9,146 bases of DNA. Source: Chloroflexota bacterium. Its GTDB lineage: Bacteria; Chloroflexota; Limnocylindria; Limnocylindrales; CSP1-4. The stretch lies in NCBI GenBank assembly GCA_021777365.1, contig JAJYDP010000157.1, forward strand, positions 1-9,146, written 5' to 3'. The notes beneath the pieces were generated by a model that saw only the letters and a list, made by a program, of their open reading frames with translations, did no database searches and had not been told where the DNA came from. This document shows, one piece after another, positions 6,404-9,146 of the stretch. Each line of letters opens with the position of its first letter. Positions within the stretch are counted from its first letter, which is position 1. Position numbers and translations under genes: made by a program.

Positions 6404-7522
6404 GTGATCGCTGAGCCCTCTGCGCGTTCGGGGCCCCGCGTGGCAGCCGTGGGGGCTCGCCCCGTCCCCATCCTCGCGGTATATGCAGGGTCGCGTGCGA
6501 TCGTGGCGCTGGCGGCCCTCGTCGTCGGTCCCCTCGTTCCGCGTAACCCCGCCCTGACAAGCGCGGCGGGCGGCCCGCTGCTAGCGCAGCTGACGAGTTG
6601 GGACGGCTGGTGGTACCTGGGGATCGCGCGTGACGGCTACCATGCCGCGCCGCTCACCGGCCAGTACCACGACTACGCGTTCTTCCCGCTGTACCCGGCG
6701 CTCGTCCGGGCGCTGTCCCTGGCGACCCCGGCGTTTGATGGGCTGATCGCCGTACTGCTCTCGAACGTCCTGTTCCTGGTCGCGCTCGGGTTGCTCTACC
6801 GCCTCACAGCGGAGGTGCTGGACGAGGAGCGGGCCGCTTGGTCGTGCGTCGTGCTCTGCCTCTTCCCGTTCAGCTTCGTCTTCTCGATGGCGTACGCAGA
6901 AAGCCTGTTCCTCGCCCTCAGCCTCGGTGCGCTGCTGGCCGCGGAGCGCGGTCACGCGGCGACCGCCTCCCTCCTGGCCGGCCTTGCCGGGCTCACGCGC
7001 CTGCCCGGCGTGCTCCTTGTCGTGCCGCTGGCCCTCATCCTGTGGAAACGCCTCGACGATCGCCGAGCACTTGCGTGGCTGGTGCTCGTGCCGCTCGGCG
7101 CGGTCGCGTTCACGGCCTGGGTTGGCACGTTCGCCGGCGCGGCGGGCGGCTTCGGCGGCGCGCAGGCGGCGTGGGGGCGCAATGGCATCGGAGCCGCGGC
7201 GGCCATCGGTGGCAACCTCGCGTCACAGCTCGACCCGCTGCGGCTTTCCTTTCTCGTCGCGCTGCTGGCCTACGTCTTCCTGCTGGTGTACCTGCGCCCC
7301 GATCGCATCCCACTCCCCTATGCCACCATCCCGATCCTCACGCTCGCCGCCGTCCTGATGTCCGGCGACCTTGAGTCCGTCGGGCGATACGGCATGGTCG
7401 CGTTCCCGTTCGTGTGGGTCCTCGCCGGCCGCCGCCGGTTCCGGGCCCCGTGGACAGCACTCAGCGCAGTCCTGCTCCTGGCCGCGTCGGTGGCGGCGTT
7501 CTCGGGCCGGATGACACCGTAA
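6404..7522 (+). CDS. PIG-V-like mannosyltransferase family membrane protein
   Basis: The 372-residue product is almost wholly hydrophobic, with about 8-9 membrane segments. It shows the signature of bacterial relatives of GPI mannosyltransferase II (Mannosyl_trans2, PF04188 type): WDGWWYLGIARDGY (66-79) with the likely catalytic Asp67 in the first outer loop, FFPLYPALVR (93-102), SMAYAESLF (161-169), GLTRLPG (196-202) and SVGRYGMVAFP (325-335). Such enzymes transfer a sugar, typically mannose, from a polyprenyl-phosphate donor on the outer side of the membrane. The donor and acceptor here are not known. The start is uncertain: GTG 6404 lacks a strong ribosome binding site, GTG 6440 and 6449 are alternatives, and the region before 6404 is not protein-like. 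The next gene follows after 10 bp and is probably co-transcribed. Hand-counted third-position GC in the first 105 codons is about 84%, lower than in that next gene. Confidence 0.85.
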   Translation: MIAEPSARSGPRVAAVGARPVPILAVYAGSRAIVALAALVVGPLVPRNPALTSAAGGPLLAQLTSWDGWWYLGIARDGYHAAPLTGQYHDYAFFPLYPALVRALSLATPAFDGLIAVLLSNVLFLVALGLLYRLTAEVLDEERAAWSCVVLCLFPFSFVFSMAYAESLFLALSLGALLAAERGHAATASLLAGLAGLTRLPGVLLVVPLALILWKRLDDRRALAWLVLVPLGAVAFTAWVGTFAGAAGGFGGAQAAWGRNGIGAAAAIGGNLASQLDPLRLSFLVALLAYVFLLVYLRPDRIPLPYATIPILTLAAVLMSGDLESVGRYGMVAFPFVWVLAGRRRFRAPWTALSAVLLLAASVAAFSGRMTP

Positions 7523-7527
7523 GGTGG
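7521..7527 (+). promoter_or_regulatory. Ribosome binding site overlapping the upstream stop codon
   Basis: AAGGTGG begins in the TAA of the mannosyltransferase gene and lies 5 nt before GTG 7533. This supports that GTG as a start and suggests that translation of the two genes is coupled. Confidence 0.65.
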
Positions 7528-7532
7528 CCCCC

Positions 7533-9146
7533 GTGACTGCGCAGGACCTGCCCGACCTCTTGCCGGACGTGCCAGCACGACGGGCGCTGATAATCTCCGA
7601 GTCCCTCCGCGTGCCCGCCATCCTGTTCGTCGTCGCGTTCGTGGCGCGCGTCGTGACCGCCCTGCCGTTCTTCGCGCCCGGGTATCCCGACGCGGTGTAC
7701 TACCTGGCCACCGCGCGCGAGCTCGCCGCCGGGCACGGCTTCACGATCCCGTACATCTGGGCCTTCGTCGACACCGGGGGCCGGCTGCCCGCGGTCGGGA
7801 CGCTCCCGATCCCGTCGAACGAGCACTGGATGCCGCTCGCCTCGATCGTGCAGGTGCCCTTCATCTGGCTGCTCGGCCCGACGTACCTCGCGTCCGCCCT
7901 CCCGTTCTGGATCCTGGGCGCGCTCGGCGCCTCGATCACGTACCTGCTGGGCGTCGACGCCGGCCTCGGCCGGCGGACCTCGATCGCGGCCGGCGCGCTG
8001 ATGATCATGCCCGGGGCGGTCGCGCCGTACTTCTCGCAGCCCGACAACTTCTCGCTGTACATGGTCCTCGGCGTCACGGCGATGTGGCTGTGCGTCCGGG
8101 GCGCGCGCGGCAGCCGGCGTGCGTTCGCGGCGGGCGGGATCGTCGTCGGCCTGGCGATGCTGGCGCGGACCGACGGGGTCCTGCTCGGCGTGCCGTTCGT
8201 GTGGGCCTTCGCGACGGAGCTGTGGAGCCGGTGGCGGTCCCGAGGGCAGGCCGGTGCCCGTGCCGCCGTCCGCGTGGGCTGGCCGGCCGCCATGGCCTGC
8301 TTCGGACTGTTCCTGCTCGTGATGGCGCCCTGGTGGATCCGCGACCAGGCACTCTTCGGCTCGATCTCGCCGTCGTCCTCGAGCGGCCGGATCCTGTGGA
8401 TCCGGACCTACGAGGACCTCTTCAGCGTCTCGACGCCGGTGACGCCCGCCTCGTTCTTCGCGCAGGGGCTCGGCCCGCTCATTGCCAGCCGGGTCGGGGG
8501 TCTGGTCTCGGCGCTGGTGATCCTCGGCTCGCAGCCGCTCCTGATCTTCCTCGTCCCGCTCGTCGCGGTCGGCTGGTGGGTCCAGCGGGCGAACCCGGCG
8601 TTCCGGCCGTGGCTCGTGTACCTCGTGACGTTCCTCCTCTTCAGCGGCCTCGTGTTCGCGGTGCACGTGCCCTACGGGATGACGCTCCATTCGGGCCTTG
8701 CCCTGGTGCCGCACGCCTACCTGCTCGCGATGGTCGGCCTCGCGGCGACGATCCGCTGGATCGCGCAACGCCGGCCGCACTGGGACGTGGAGCGCGCGAC
8801 GCGCAACTTCACCGTCGTGATCGTCGCGGTCGTGTGGGTCATCGGCGCGGTTGCGACGGTCATCCTCGCCGGGCTGTGGGGCCACGAGGCCGACTACCGG
8901 ACGGCGCTGCTCGACGCCCACCCGATCCCCGCCTCGGATCGGCTGATGAGCGCGGACCCGGGGGCGTACTGGTATCGCTGGGGGATCACGGGTGTCGGGA
9001 CGCCGAACGATCCGCTGCCCGTCGTCCGCCAGGCCGCCGAGCTCTACGACGTCCGCTGGCTCATCCTCGAGAAGAACCAGATCGTCAGTTCGCTCGCGCC
9101 CGTCCTCGCCGGCAGGTCACGGCCGTCCTGGCTGTCGCCCGCGCTC
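7533..9146 (+). CDS. GT39/ArnT-like membrane glycosyltransferase (3' end outside the window)
   Basis: An open frame of 538 codons runs from GTG 7533 to the window edge without a stop. After a 26-residue polar N-terminus, a first membrane segment (28-47) leads into GYPDAVYYLATARELAAGHG (50-69). Asp53 there occupies the position of the catalytic acid in the first loop of GT39/PMT/ArnT enzymes, which use polyprenyl-linked sugars. PSNEHWMPLASIVQVPF (94-110), SQPDNFSLYMVLG (168-180), LARTDGVLLGVPF (210-222) and APWWIRDQALFG (265-276) are further family-style motifs. About 10 membrane segments reach to residue 455. A soluble tail follows that includes YDVRWLILEKNQIVSSLAPV (505-524), so probably only a short piece is missing. 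The acceptor is unknown. It is the second gene of a tight pair with the PIG-V-like gene. Third-position GC is about 95% by hand count, well above that gene's, which is odd for so close a partner. Confidence 0.87.
   Translation, partial: MTAQDLPDLLPDVPARRALIISESLRVPAILFVVAFVARVVTALPFFAPGYPDAVYYLATARELAAGHGFTIPYIWAFVDTGGRLPAVGTLPIPSNEHWMPLASIVQVPFIWLLGPTYLASALPFWILGALGASITYLLGVDAGLGRRTSIAAGALMIMPGAVAPYFSQPDNFSLYMVLGVTAMWLCVRGARGSRRAFAAGGIVVGLAMLARTDGVLLGVPFVWAFATELWSRWRSRGQAGARAAVRVGWPAAMACFGLFLLVMAPWWIRDQALFGSISPSSSSGRILWIRTYEDLFSVSTPVTPASFFAQGLGPLIASRVGGLVSALVILGSQPLLIFLVPLVAVGWWVQRANPAFRPWLVYLVTFLLFSGLVFAVHVPYGMTLHSGLALVPHAYLLAMVGLAATIRWIAQRRPHWDVERATRNFTVVIVAVVWVIGAVATVILAGLWGHEADYRTALLDAHPIPASDRLMSADPGAYWYRWGITGVGTPNDPLPVVRQAAELYDVRWLILEKNQIVSSLAPVLAGRSRPSWLSPAL

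Noticed and set aside
6228..6560. N-terminal extension of the minus-strand glycosyltransferase to 6560
   Set aside because: The added residues are Arg/Gly/Pro-rich, cross the divergent gene's start and bypass the GGGAG-supported ATG at 6227.
7461..8921. A 486-codon open frame on the minus strand opposite the GT39-like gene
   Set aside because: Its translation is a highly charged Arg/Asp/Glu/His-rich string with no hydrophobic core. This is the usual antisense shadow of a GC3-rich membrane protein gene, and the plus strand carries clear GT motifs.
1..9146. Defence system, CRISPR array, insertion sequence or phage genes
   Set aside because: No direct repeat array, transposase or integrase motif, nuclease or toxin-antitoxin-like pair was seen on either strand. 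All intact genes have envelope-glycan or oxidoreductase signatures.

Overview
This is a GC-rich bacterial window (about two thirds or more G+C, with most codons ending in G or C) carrying part of a cell-surface glycan assembly locus. It holds one FAD-dependent oxidoreductase (partial), one O-antigen ligase/polymerase-type protein fused to a TPR domain, three GT-C type membrane glycosyltransferases (one partial), and two decayed genes. No rRNA, tRNA, CRISPR array, transposase or phage gene was recognised. The style of the proteins (Wzy/WaaL-TPR fusions, many multi-pass glycosyltransferases with soluble C-terminal domains, GTG starts) would fit a high-GC Chloroflexota such as the Limnocylindria, or an actinobacterium. 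That placement is inference, not something the sequence proves.

Layout. Positions 1-471 (-) hold the N-terminal 157 residues of an NAD(P)/FAD-dependent amine-oxidase-like protein whose 3' end is outside the window. Positions 472-1116 hold no intact gene: a perfect 9-bp GC hairpin lies at 525-545, and at 621-834 (-) is the broken N-terminus of what looks like a polyprenyl glycosylphosphotransferase (the enzyme class that starts repeat-unit synthesis). Positions 1117-3531 (+) encode an 804-residue O-antigen ligase-like membrane protein with C-terminal TPRs. Positions 3522-4575 (-) are a frameshifted, internally deleted second copy of the next gene. Positions 4578-6227 (-) encode the intact 549-residue membrane glycosyltransferase. 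A 176-bp divergent intergenic region follows. Positions 6404-7522 (+) encode a PIG-V-like mannosyltransferase, and 7533-9146 (+) a GT39/ArnT-like glycosyltransferase that runs off the window. The last two genes are separated by 10 bp, and the ribosome binding site of the second overlaps the stop codon of the first.

How the genes fit together (inference). GT-C enzymes use lipid-linked sugars on the outer face of the cytoplasmic membrane, and Wzy/WaaL-type proteins polymerise or transfer lipid-linked glycans there. The intact genes would therefore serve the late, outward-facing steps of surface glycan or glycoprotein assembly. The initiating transferase in this window is a relic, so a working one, if needed, must lie elsewhere.

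The most notable points are the two decayed genes. The glycosyltransferase copy at 3522-4575 has lost about 600 bp, shifts frame at least four times and lacks the acidic residue of its first loop, while its conserved Cys pair is still visible. Hand counts also suggest that the genes at the two ends have higher third-position GC than the genes between them, which hints at a variable segment inserted between older flanks. I found no clearly new molecular system here.
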